Shown one piece after another: positions 30,261 through 41,819 of a stretch of DNA of 64,000 nt. The stretch covers positions 1,633,768 to 1,697,767 of the forward strand of contig JASKMD010000021.1 in the NCBI GenBank assembly GCA_030144725.1, given 5' to 3'. This DNA is from Haematococcus lacustris. Lineage: Eukaryota > Chlorophyta > Chlorophyceae > Chlamydomonadales > Haematococcaceae. Position 1 is the first letter of the stretch. Each line of letters begins with the position of its first letter. The translations under genes and the position numbers were made by a program. Under the pieces are notes generated by a model that did no database searches, was not told the origin of the DNA, and saw only the letters and a program-made list of their open reading frames with translations.

Positions 30261-32975
30261 ATGGAGCTTCGGGAGACGTTTCTTAGCTTAGCAGCGCCGC
30301 CCTACTCTGTGCAGGAGCAGGCTGGTGCGTACGAACGGCCGGTGTTTTCACATAGTCTAGTATAGCTGCTCGATCAAGGCTGGCTTGCGCTGCGCCCAGG
30401 AAAGTACTGTTTCCGCCTCGAATTGTCGGCGTTGTGGGCATGGCAGCAAGTGCAAGCCGCCTCAAAAGCCTCAGCGTCCGAGGAGGAGAGATGCAACGCG
30501 CAGCAGCTGTGCAGCCTGCTGTTGACAGACCCAGAAATGCTCGACGTGCTGCTGGCCCTGCACGACATCCGGGCTGCGCAGCTTGGCTTGTCATTCCCTC
30601 TGCTCCTCACCCGTCAGGGGAGGCCAGGAGATACAGGCAACAAGTGGGACGTGCCCACCCCACGTCTAACCAAGTTCTGTGTAGAGAGTGTGCAGATTGG
30701 GGAGACAGGCAATGTACGTGTCCAGCCACTGGCTTGCACAGTTGGAGCTTGCCTGGCACAATGCCACCAATGTCTCGCTTGCACCCTCTGTTGCTGTGCA
30801 GCCTTCTCCTGATCATGTCAATTCCCATGTGTGGCCCAGCCTCTGCTGCATCACCGACATCCTCCTGGCTGTAGTGCAGTCCATTGCCCTGCAGCCCCAG
30901 CCAGCCGGCCCTGCCTATGCCCCAACCACATCTATAAAGCGCAGCCCAGCGGCACGATCAAATAGCTCCTGCCAGCTGCCCCCTGGGTTCGTGCGCTGCA
31001 GTGCCGGCTTGAACCTTAGTCTGCGCCTGGCAACTGGCCAGGCCGTCCAGGCAAGGCAGCAGGTCTCAGCCCACCAGGCAGCCATGGACCGGCTGCACCC
31101 CGTGCTGGGGCCCTGGCTGCGAGGGCAGTGCATGGCGCATAGCCTGCTCCTGGCAGCCGGGCACCCGCAGTGGGAGGCGCAGCGGTCAGAGGCTGTGTGC
31201 AACCTGGTGATGCTGGTGGAGACCCTAGCCAGGGACACTGAGCTGAGGCGGTACACTGGCGAGGACATAAAGCCTGTCTCCAACATTACAGGATCAGCAA
31301 TCATGCAGTTTGGCGAACGGCTTCGGAACATAAAGAAGAGCCCCATGACCACGGGCTGGCCTGGGCCATTGCCAGCCAGCACCCACTGTGGCGGCAATGG
31401 CAGCAGGCAGGGCAGCGGCAGCACAGGGGCAGAGCTGGACCTGCGGGTAGTGAACAGCTACGCCCACATCTGCCACGCCCTCAACAGCCTGGTGCACCAG
31501 CAGCCACAGCCCCTGGAGCGCATGAGGCTGGCTAGCACTGTGACCCTAGGTAAGGACAGGCAGCAGTGGAGAGTGGGAAGGTGGGCGGGCGGGCGGGCGG
31601 GCGGGCGGGCGGGCGGGCGGGTGGGCGGGTGGGAGGGAGAGAGGGTGGGCAGGTGGGCGGGCTATGCATAACCCCAGCAAGTAGCTGGCGGTCTGTTGTC
31701 AGTGCTTGCTCTGCCCCTCTCTGACTCACTCCCTGACCCTGCTTGACCTGCGTGTTGAATGCAGGGCGGGGTGAGCTGGCGATCAGTCGCTGTATTGACA
31801 GCATAGGCGTGGCCACGACACTGCTGTCCAGGGAGTGGTTTGCCCTGAACCGCCTGGGCTTCATCCCCTACAAGTTTCCCAAAGCCAGCTGCAGTGACAG
31901 CAGCCCTGACTCAGCGGCCCCAGAAGCCAGCGGCGCCTGCCCCTCCTGCCATAAGCCCAGCTGCCGTCAAGACTGCCTCGGCGCTCTGCTGCCTGTCATG
32001 TTCCCAGTCCTGCACCGGGCTGTGACTGTGACTGCTGGCAGTGCGGTGCTGCTGCGCTTCACCTTGTGGGCCACACTCCACCAGCCCCCTGACAAGAGGT
32101 GGATCAGTGCCGTCCACGCCTGCTTCCTGCAGCTGAACAGACTGGGCAACCTCAGCTGCCACCTGCTGACATGCCTCGACAACAACTTGGTGCTGGGCGG
32201 GCGGCAAGGCCAGGCCCTGCGGCGGCTCGACCTCATGGCCTTGACGGCGTCAACCTACTCACAAGTCACGTACCAGAAGCTGGTGGAGCCACAGGCCCTG
32301 AAGATGCTGGTGCCAAACCTGGCATGGCCGAAGCACCCAGCCATGCCTACCTTCATGGACCTGGGCTCCTCAGGGAGTTGGGGCCTGGTGTCCTCCCGGT
32401 CATGGGACAGCATCTTGGAACGGTGGGCGGAGCAGGGGGCAGCAGGCAGGCAATCGATGCAGGTGTGCTTGGAGGTGGTACGCGCCACTGAGCTGCTGCT
32501 GCAGGTAGGCCTGGCTGGCCGAGGGCGTGTGAGGCATGTTGAAGTGCAGCGCATGTTGCTGAGCCAGACCTGCCGGGTACTGTGCCATGAACTCTGCCTC
32601 GGCAAGGGTGTTGGCCCACAGCATACTTTCTTGCACAAGGTACACCGTGGCTGCAAAATAGCTCGCCAAAACATGCACCATGTCCCCCCATGCATGACTG
32701 CCTTGTTTGCCCAGATGGCCCTATCAGCGCTTCCCTTCAAAGCCCAGCAGGCAACACACTACCACGCATAGGCAGAATGTAAGGAGCTTTACTAGGGGTG
32801 GTGTTTTGAGTGTATGGAGTTATGTTTCCATGCACATGGCATGGGGCGCCTACCACTTACACTATTGCCTGGGCCCTCTGACAGGGCTACAGTCTAGAGT
32901 TGGCATGACAAACATGCACTAATTGTAAGCTGATAACAGCTCAAAGGGAGGGGGCACACACTACTGTGCCCCAGC

Positions 32976-33030
<55 letters not shown>

Positions 33031-34387
33031 GCCTTGGGGGGCTTGTCTCGCAGCCGCTTGCAGCCCAGGCCTGGGTATTCCTTGCCCCTGGCTGGCAGAA
33101 CAGCCTAGTCTGACCACCAGCACAGCTCCAGTGGGCGCCACCTGCTCTCCCCAATGCGTTGCATGTTCAATGCCGTATTGCAGTCCCTGTCTACCCACCT
33201 GCCTGGCTGTGGTGCCGGCTTGGCTTTGGCAGCCTAGCCCTTGCCCTTGACTTTGCCCTTGGTGGGCTGGGTGGGCTCGGCTGCCTGCTCAGCTTTGGTG
33301 CGCCTGCTGCGCTTGGCTGGCGGGGGAGAGCTGGGCCCTGGCTCTAAGGCTGCTGGCTGTGTTGCCCGCTGGCTGCTGCATGGGGCCTGTGGGGGCTGCC
33401 CCTACCAGCCATACCCACAAACTTCTTTCTTCTTGCAGAGAAGCATGCCATTGCATGCTTCCCCTACTATTGCATGCCAATGGCCATATCTTTGCCTGAG
33501 GCCACGCTGTACCACCTGTATGAGGGCACCTCCCATCTGTCCACCTGCCGTGTTGCTTGCAGTCCTTGGAGTGTGTGTGCTCCGTATGGGCCTACATCCT
33601 CACCGTGGTCAGCCCCAGCCAGCAGGAAGCCATCAGGAAGGAAGACAGGTCTGACTCAGAGGAGTGGAGCCTCGTGGCGATGCGCATGCTGGTGCTCAGC
33701 GTTCAGCTGCTGCAGGACAAAGCTGTGGTGGGCCCTGCTGGCCTGGCTGCCAAGCCTGCTAGCTGGCTGCCGCCAGGGCAGCAGCTCATCAGAGGGTGGT
33801 GTGAACGGCTGGCCTCCAGGGTGTGCCAGGTGGCTGACATGACAAAGCTGCTCACTTCTCCCAACTCAGGGTTCAACATCTCAAGGGGGGGGGTGTGTCT
33901 CGGCGCCCTGGTGCAGCATGACCCCATGGAGTCGGATGCAGAGGACGCCCTGGCCTTGCTCATCGTCACCCTGGGCCTTTCCGTGCCGCTGATCACTGTG
34001 CTGAAGCTGGCAGACGAGGCTGACGACGACCCTGACGACCCTGATGACCCTTACGACGAGCTCGCAGCAGCACTGCAGGAGTTGAAGGGGCTGCTGAGCC
34101 AAGTGCCAGCACACCAGGTGCAGGGGTGGCGGGCCACTGTGCAAGGCACCGCCAGCGAGGACCTCCTGCAGCAGGCCCTGGCGGCAGCAGATCTCAAGCT
34201 GACGCTGCCTCACCTCACAGCGGTGGCCCCCAAGGGCAAGGTGGCGACAGCAGGTAGGGCAGCAGCAGCAGTTGCGGCAGCAGCAAAGGCCGAGCAGGAC
34301 CGGGAGAACAAGCACAGGCTAACGGAGCTCATAGCAGGCATGGGAAAATGCCTGGCCCTGGATGCCCGGGAAGAGGAAGGGGACTAA
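30261..34387 (+). CDS. gene A, uncharacterised; tandem paralogue of gene B
   Basis: Five exons: 30261-30324, 30400-30713, 30802-31549, 31765-32504 and 33563-34387 (TAA), phases consistent throughout, about 895 aa. I do not recognise the family. It is helical and Leu/Ala-rich with no signal peptide or obvious membrane segment. Conserved with gene B are the start (LAAPPY), LCSLLLTDPE, ALHDIRAAQL, MDRLHPVLGPWLRGQCMA, LDLRVVNSYAHICHAL, a possible metal site C-x2-C-x4-C-x3-C (near 31940-31976) and LLSQVPAHQVQGW near the end. An acidic DDPDD run lies near 34020. Exon 2 is 314 nt in both genes and intron positions are shared, so this is a recent tandem duplication of a real gene. Intron 3 has a GGGC microsatellite (31583-31640); intron 4 contains the Fanzor relic F2. 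Confidence 0.75.
32828..33400 (-). mobile_element. Fanzor copy F2, old right-end fragment
   Basis: Minus-strand match to the last ~570 bp of Fanzor (3' non-coding end, then the C-terminal coding region with RuvC-III), more diverged than the other copies and lacking the outer hairpin. The glutamine tract near the C-terminus has grown to 17 CTG units (32979-33029), against 4-5 elsewhere. It lies in the last intron of gene A (32505-33562). Confidence 0.8.
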
Positions 34388-35416
34388 TAAGATGCGAAGC
34401 AGTACAGGTGCCGACGTAACGGTACGCGCACACAGTTGTTCTTTGTTTTTTGTTGTCGCTCTGGAAACGCTGATCCGCCAGCCTGGTATGGTTGCTTAAC
34501 GGTATGGCTGCTCGAAGGCCTGCATGGTGGGAGTTTCAAAAAATGCAGGTGCCCCACCTGCTGCTGCGCCTAGTATGGAACCAGCAGCGTGACCAGCCAG
34601 TGCGGGGCCTGATGTGCTGCCCGGTACTGGTCTTACATCACATCAGCCACACACCCTGCCACAGCCCCGAGGCAGCCAGGCAGCCCCACAGCCATGAACC
34701 TCAGAGCCTGGACCCACATTTCCCCGCCAGCCAACTGCAGCAAACGCAGCTAGGCTGAGCAGGCAGCCGAACCCGTCCAGCCCACCAAGGGCAAAGCCAG
34801 GGCTGCTCAGCTCAGGCCACTAGGCACCGCAGCCAGGCTGGTGGGTAGACAGGGGCTGCAATGCAGCGCCGACCATGTAGTGCATTAGGAAGAGCTAGTG
34901 GCGCCCGCTGGAGCTGTGCGGGCGGCCCCCTCCTTGTTGGGAAGCTGGTGCTAGTGGATAGTTTCCTGCACCACCCGGGTCAGCAGGGCACACAGCAGAG
35001 CACAGCACATAGATCATTGCAGGCAAAGAGACTAGAAACAACACGACCACAGAAAGTACTCGACTCGAAACCTGGTGGGATCTCAAACCTGATCGCACGG
35101 GCTGTTGCTCGGCAAGACACAATTATACCTGATACAGGGAACATTGCTAGATTAACACCTCGCTAAGTGCTCTAGATGAGTGCTCTAGATGAGTGCCTTC
35201 GTGTTTGATTTCCATGAGTGGTGTGAGAGGGTTGACCTCTTCGTGCTGACCCTTTCGCGCTGTTCATGCCTATGCGCACTTACAGATCAAGACAGTCGAC
35301 TTTTGACTGGGCGGAACAATGTAGGTTGGCAATCCTCGACGACTCGAACCGGAACACCAAACTTCTACTCCACCCGACACCCGTACGCGCAGTTGTGATA
35401 CGTGTGCACAGCGGAG
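34388..35416. other. intergenic region between genes A and B
   Basis: Holds the Fanzor relic at 34540-35010 and the promoter of gene B. A short direct repeat GTGCTCTAGATGA occurs at about 35168 and 35182. No other gene seen. Confidence 0.5.
34540..35010 (+). mobile_element. very degenerate Fanzor fragment
   Basis: Plus-strand remnants in Fanzor order: CCAGCCAGTGCGGGGCCTG (VRGL segment), an Ala/Pro/Lys linker, GACAGGGGCTGCAATGCAGC (the RDCNAA site, with the Asp codon GAC changed to GGC), then GGAGCTGTGC. A piece like the DEHRTSR coding region follows out of order at about 34957-35000. Frames are broken. Confidence 0.6.
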
Positions 35417-38400
35417 ATGCGCGAGGCTCTAGAGCGCTTAGCTGCGCCCCCGTACACTGACCAAGAAAAACCCGGTGCGTAGTCAAGTGTCCATGGCCTG
35501 CGCACACGCCCTCTAGTGAATTGAGCTTATGGCGCACTACTAGTGTGTGCTACTGCAGCAAGCTATGTCGGTCGCCTCGAGTTGATGGCGACGTGGGCTT
35601 GGCAGATAGTCAAGGCTGCCTCTAAGTTCTCAGCAACCGCGGAGGACATTTACAAAGCACAGGGGCTTTGCAGCCTGCTGCTGACAGACCCTGAAGCCCT
35701 GGACATACTATTGGCCCTGCATGACATCCGAGCGGCGCAGCTTCTGTTGCCATTTTCTCCCAAGGCCACCAAGCCGCGGAGAGCAGCCGCACCTTGCAGC
35801 AAGTGGGAAGTGCCAGCTGTGCGCATGTTCAGGTTCTGCAGGGATAGTCTGCTGGCCAGAGGCACCATCGAGGTAGGCAGTGTAGTAGCCATGTGTGCTT
35901 GTATGCTCATTTCCCCTACTCATTGCCCCTATTCATTGCTGTGCAGGTTGATGCAGAATTTGTAATGACTGCAGCATGGCCCAGCCTGTGCCGCATCACC
36001 GACATTTTGGTAGCTGTGCTGCAGTCTATCCCACTCCAAGATCAGCCACCTCTCTCAGACGCAGCTGCTCAGCCCAGCCCTCCAGCCCAGCCCAGCAGCC
36101 CCTGCCAGCTGGCCCCTGGGTTTGTGCGCTGCAGTGCCGGCCTCAATCTTAGCCTGCGCCTGGCAGCTGCCTACGTCCTTGAAGCCAGGATGGTAGACCA
36201 CTCCCACCTGGCAGCCATGGACCGGCTGCACCCTGTGCTGGGGCCCTGGCTGCGAGGGCAGTGCATGGCGCAGAGCCTGCTCCTGGCAGCCGGTCACCCG
36301 CAGTGGGAGGCGCAGCGGGCAGAGGCTGTGTGCAACCTGCTGACCCTGGTGCGGACCCTAGCCCTTGATGTTGATAAGTGGGACTACACAGGAGAAGACA
36401 TCTGCGAACCTGTCTCCTGCAAAGGGCCAGGCCAAGCTAAGCGTTTGCTCAACAGCCTGCTCAGCAGCCCCATGACCACAGGCTGGCCAGGGCCGCTGCC
36501 AGCAGCCCAAGTGGCAGAGCAGCTACTAACCCAGGTCAGCAAAAGCAGTGGCATGGGCGGCAAGGGCAATCAGAATGGCAGCAGGCAGGGCAGCGGCAGC
36601 ACAGGGGCACCGCTTGACTTGCGAGTGGTGAACAGCTACGCCCACATCTGCCACGCCCTCAGCAGCCTGGTGCTGCAGCAGCCACAGCCCCTGGAGCGCT
36701 TGAAGCTGTTCAGCGCCACCACCCCAGGTGAGGCCAGGGAGGATCAGGGCAGCAGTGGTGAGGCCTGCCTGTGGTGAGGCGAGGCGGGATGAGGGCGGCA
36801 GTGTAGAGGGGAGGCCGGGCAGCATGCGGACAGAGGAAGTAGAAGCCTGCATGAGGCCATTGCCAGGGCCGGAGAAGCTTGTCAGTGCATTGCATCAGAG
36901 GAGTGCTGCCAGGTGCCAAGTTAGTACAATCAAGTCAGGTGCCGCTGCTGCTGCCGCTGCACCAAGCTGAAAAGATGCAGACCGAGTTGCTGAACACCCA
37001 GCTGAGAAGTTGCATTATTGCAAATGCTGTTGCGCAACTTGCTGAGCATGCAATGCTCTGACAAGCTGCCTTGTGCCCTACTCTGCGCTGGTGGTGGTGC
37101 TGCTGCTGCTGCTGCTGATGATGATGAGGAAGATGCAACCAGTACCTGCTTTGCTGCATACACTCACTGGTACTGTGTACTAGAGAATACTGGTAGCTGC
37201 TGTAGGTGACAGCTCTGTGCATCAATGTGCACAGGACCAAATGCCACAGCGAGTGTAGTCCTACTCAATCACAACATCATTCTATCGTTTGTTGTGCCCA
37301 TCTGCAGGTCAGGGCGTACCCACACCTGGTCACTGCATTGAATGCCTCTTTGTGGTCCGGGCCATGATGCTGAGGGAGCACCGCATTGGGAGGAATCTAA
37401 AGGCTCTGCCATTCACCTCCTCCTCTACTGGCGGTCACCCAGGCAGCTCAGCCTCGAGCCACCCTCGCCGCCCCTGCACCTGTTGCCTCACTCCAGGCTG
37501 CCAGGGGGGCTGCAGTGATACCCTGCTGCCCGCCGTGCTGCCCATGCTGCACCGGGCTGTGGCAGTGGCCAGTGGCACTGCAGTGCTGTTGCGCCTACTC
37601 CTTTGGGTCGCCACGCAGCAGGCACCAGATGCGGATTGCATTGAGGGCATCCATGAGTGTGAGATCCAGCTCAGTGACCTGACTGCTCGCTGCTGCAAGC
37701 TGCTGGGCAACATGCACCGACATCAGCTGGCACGCCCCTTGTCAAGCCCGCAAGCAAGCAGTGTGGCAAGCATCCACCCTCATCCACCACCAGCAGCAGC
37801 GCTGCGTCTGGCCCTGCAGCGCCTGAGCCTGGACGCCATGTTTTCAACAGCCTACAGCTACACCACAATGTTGCTGGTGGAGGAGCCTGATGCACTGACA
37901 GATTCAGTGCCAGAGCTTGCCTGGCCAAAGCAGCCGGTGCTGCACATGATGCTGGGCATGAGGTCCAGGCCTAGGGAGGGCGTGGAGTTTGGCGCGATGA
38001 AGTTCTTTGAAGGCATGCTGGACGAGGGGCTGGCTGTGAGCAGGCGTGGGCCACAAGCAATCTTGGGCGTGCTGCGCAGCACTGAGGCGATGGTGCAGGT
38101 GAGATGGGTGCACAAGGTCAGGTGCACAGCACGCAACCCTCACCTCCATTCGTGCAGCTTTGTGGGAAGGCTTGGTACCATGATGCTTGAGTATGGCTAT
38201 GCATGGTGCTCATCACATTGACTGATTACGTGCCTCTACCGCAAAATCTGTCAGTAAATGCTAGTATTCTGACTGCTATTTTTCTATGGCAAATCAATAT
38301 CCAATAGAAGGAAAGGAGGAGTGGAGCTCAGGACTTCATGACCAATTGACTTTGAGCCTTGGGAACCAATAAACACTTTGATTTTGCGGGGGTCTGGGAA

Positions 38401-41400
38401 CTAAAGGAGTTCACTGTACTATCATGTCATACACTTTTGTTGCTATTACTTGCTATGACTACTGTTATACTATTTCCCCTTGCTCCAGTCTTGCTCCCAT
38501 GGGTGGATGCTCTGCTCTCAGTGCTCTTAGTTTCTCAGGTCACCCTCTCAACCCCCTTGTCCCTCACTAGGGCCTCCATTTGAGCCGGATCAGAAGTACC
38601 TACTAGCAGCCACTAGCAACCACTAGCAGCCACTAACTAGATCCGGCTCAAACAGTATTATTGGGCTGTGTGGAGTAAACCCAGTGCACATGGCACATGA
38701 GCCCGCCTACCACCTACACTATTGCCTGACCCGAGGGCTATGATGTAGAGTTGGCATGACAAAACATGCACTAATTGTAAGCTGATGACAGCTTCAAGTG
38801 GGGGGGGGCACACACTACTGTGCCACAGCAGGCTGCTGCTGCTGCTGGGCCTGGGGTGGCTTGTCTCGCAGCCGCTTGTAGCCCAGGCCAGGGTACTCCT
38901 TGCCCTTGGCTGGCAGAGCTCCCTGGTCTGGCCAGTAGCACAGTTCCAGCGGCCGCCACCTGCTCTCTCCAATCCGCTGCATGTTCAATGCTGCATTGCA
39001 GTCCCTGTCCAGCCACCTGCCTGGCTGTGGTGCTGGCTTTGCCTTGGCAGCCTTGCCCTTGCCCTTGCCCTTGGTGGGCTCAGCTGCCGGCTTGCTGCGC
39101 TTGGCTGGAGGGGGAGTGCTGGGCCCTGGCTCTGAGGCTGCTGGCTGTGTGGCTGCCTGGCCGCTGCGTGGGGCCTGTGGGGGCTTACGGGGGGCCACTA
39201 CAGGGCACCACACCAGGCCCCGCACTGGCTGGCCATGCTCCTGGCTCCAGGCTGGGCGCACCAGGCGCTGTTCCACCTGCCCTGCTGGGGGCTTCCAGTC
39301 TGCAGGCCTTGTGGCACTGAGTTTGTTCAGCTGCCTCTCACAGGGCTGCTGACCATTCACTGCTGAGCTGACCCGGCTGGTGCGGTGCTCATCCACGAGC
39401 ACCACCCTGCCCCGCAGCTGGCCTGCGCCCCTGGGCCTGCACACCACCTTGCGGCAAGCACGCAACACCGCGTCAGCACCCCACCCACCCCTGGTGCCAA
39501 TGGTAGCAGCGCCAAAGAACACCACCAGCTGCTTGGCACACCCATGCCGCTTCATATCACTAAAAACAGTGAAGCGATGAAGCGGAGCTGGGAGTGGGTT
39601 TCAGCCCGCAGCCGGAGGTGCTCCCGCAGCTTGCGCCTGGTCTTCTTGCGGCCGCGCAGCACTGCGCCCTCGGGGACCTTGATGACCTGCAGCCAAGCGA
39701 GGTTGCCATTTTGACAGGCCAAGACACAAGTCGGGGTCAACACAAACAGTGCGGCTACACATAAGGCGGGGACGGACCCACACCTGACGTCGATGCGTGG
39801 TCCAGCCATCTCGACGATCCTGTCGTTGCTTGCCTTGGGCGGAACGAGACACTGCGATGGAACCAACAGGAGCGACGGGTTATCTCACAGCGCGTAACTC
39901 ACGTCTAGGGCTCACGTCACGGCTGGGGACACGAACCTTTATGTTTCTTGTCGCTACCCTTGCGCTTCTTCTTAGCCATCACGCGATGCGCAGTGCGACG
40001 GGCGGTGGCCTTTTCTAGCAATTTGAGTTTCCCGTGAAAAATGCACGGTTGTGTGAAAATACACAAGATAGTCAAGGCAGCCTCCAAGGCCTCAGCAACC
40101 GTAGGTCCAAGGTCACCCAACCGTAGGTCCAAGGTCACCCTCTCAGCTCGACCGCCTGTCGGCTGTTTAGAGGGTCTTTCGCAGCCTGACCTGCTCGTTT
40201 TGCCCATTTTGACCTGCTCATCTTGCTATATGCCGGGGTAAAGGGTTAGGGTTAGGGTCTGTCAAGGGAAGGCTGGGCTGCGCCCAGGGTGTCATACCCC
40301 CACTGCCTGGAGCCAGCTGGCAGGTCAGCCAGCTGCTGCCTTGCCTCCCCCTACAGTGTTCACAGCCTGTTCACACGCTGCAACTGGGCCACGCTGCCAC
40401 ACACAGCCAGGGACAACCAGCCGTCACTGATTACCACAACTGCATGCAGCCATCCCATGGGTCTGTGTGACCTCTACTTCAGCGTAAGCGTACTTCAGCT
40501 AGCTACACACAGGGTAGGGTACTGCTCACGCATACGCAGCATCATAGAACCCTTACACTGTAGCCCTCCCACGCACGCCGCATGGGCGCCTTGCACCTAC
40601 ACTACCTGGTGGCTTTACCTACACCACCTGACCCTGCACCACACCCTGCCCCGCATCCTGCACCGCACCCTGCACCACACCTGCATCTACACCACCTGAC
40701 CCTGTGTCAGGATTCTAGGATGGACGTGACTGGCAGGCACTAGTACAAGCTGCTGACAGGTCTAAGACGGCCACCTAGGGGTGATATTGCCAGCATGCTG
40801 ACTGTGTGATTGTGTGGTGCATGCAGGCTTTTGAGGTGAGCTTGGCAGTTCGAGTTTACAGGCTTGAGAACGGAATCTACATGGACCATGATTCTGACGT
40901 GGAGTATGTCTCCGACTGTGATGATGACTCTTGTGAGACTGAGGACGAGGATGATGAAATGGATGACGACTGTGAGAGTGGAGGAGGTGGCAAGGCAGAC
41001 GCCTGGTACCTACTGCCTCTACGCCTGCTGGTGCTCAGCGTTCAGCTGCTGCAGGACCCAGCCGTGGTGGGGCCCGCTGGCCTGTCCGCCAAACCTGCTG
41101 CCTGGCTGCCAGCAGGGCAGCAGCTGGTCAAGGACTGGTGTGAACGGTTAGATGAGGCAGCTGCTGATTTTGCAGAACGAATGAGCCTGCAGTACCACCC
41201 CAAACCTGGCCTGGCCCTGTCCCGGGCTGTGTTCATTCTCCCAGCCCTGGTGCAGCACCCCCCTATGGAGCCTGCTGCAGAGCAAGCCCTAGCCTCGCTG
41301 ATGCTCACCCTGGGCCTTGCCATCCCGCTGCTCATGGTGCTGAGGCTCAAGGGCACCTCAAGGAAGCGCAGCCCCAAGCTGCGAGCAGCACTGAAGCAGC

Positions 41401-41678
41401 TGAAGGAGCTGCTCAGCCAGGTTCCAGCACACCAGGTGCAGGGGTGGATGGACATTTTGGCAGATTCTGAGGCTGCAAGCCTGCTCTTCGACGTGCTGGT
41501 TGATGCAGCGCATGATCTGTGTGTGCCTCACCTGGCAGCGGCGGAGATCAGAGAGGAGGGCGAGGCAGCAGAGGGAGGCGCAGAAGTGAGTTGCAATGAA
41601 GCCCGCCAGGCCCAGCAAAGCCTGGTGGAGCTGATGGCATGCTTGGGGCTGTGTCTGAACTGCCTGAACAGTGTCTGA
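35417..41678 (+). CDS. gene B, uncharacterised; tandem paralogue of gene A
   Basis: Exons 35417-35474, 35559-35872, 35947-36727, 37308-38098 and 40827-41678 (TGA), about 930 aa, with phases as in gene A. Family unknown. Shared blocks: LAAPPY start, LCSLLLTDPE, MDRLHPVLGPWLRGQCMA, LDLRVVNSYAHICHAL, the cysteine cluster (CTCCLTPGCQGGC) and LLSQVPAHQVQGW. The last exon opens with an acidic run of about 30 residues (DDDSCETEDEDDEMDDD) absent from gene A. The final intron (2.7 kb) contains Fanzor F3 and a fragment resembling exon 2 of this family at 40066-40102. The last exon could therefore belong to a partly deleted third paralogue rather than to B. Confidence 0.7.
38552..40064 (-). mobile_element. 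Fanzor copy F3, internally deleted, both ends present
   Basis: Minus strand. The left end (GTGTATTTTCACACAA at 40064) and right end (hairpin, then GAGGGACAAGGGGG at 38552) match F4. Exons 1-3 begin intact (39979-39937, 39851-39784, 39686 downward; NLS-like MAKKKRKG start). Sequence equivalent to about 42237-44485 of F4 is then missing, removing the linker and RuvC-I and breaking the frame at about 39556. The C-terminal half follows (39555-38815). This is a MITE-like non-autonomous derivative. Confidence 0.85.
40066..40102 (+). pseudogene. fragment of a third A/B paralogue (exon 2 part)
   Basis: Encodes KIVKAASKASAT, matching QIVKAASKFSAT of gene B (from about 35605) and VQAASKASAS of gene A. 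It begins exactly at the F3 left end, so F3 entered or rearranged a third copy. A doubled ~20-bp unit (GTAGGTCCAAGGTCACC) follows at 40100-40140. Confidence 0.6.
40103..40826. other. non-coding remainder of the gene B/C interval
   Basis: Contains two TTAGGG units at about 40245-40256 and a CACC-rich low-complexity stretch at 40600-40690. No complete gene seen. Confidence 0.4.
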
Positions 41679-41819
41679 ACTGTGTGTGTTGCGCTGTGGG
41701 TGTTGCGTACGACCAAGGCTGTAACAGAGCACTAGTGTATTTTCACACAAGCGTGTATTTTTCACGGGAAACCCAAATTGCTAGAAAAGGCCACCGCCCG
41801 TCGCACTGCGCATCGCGTG

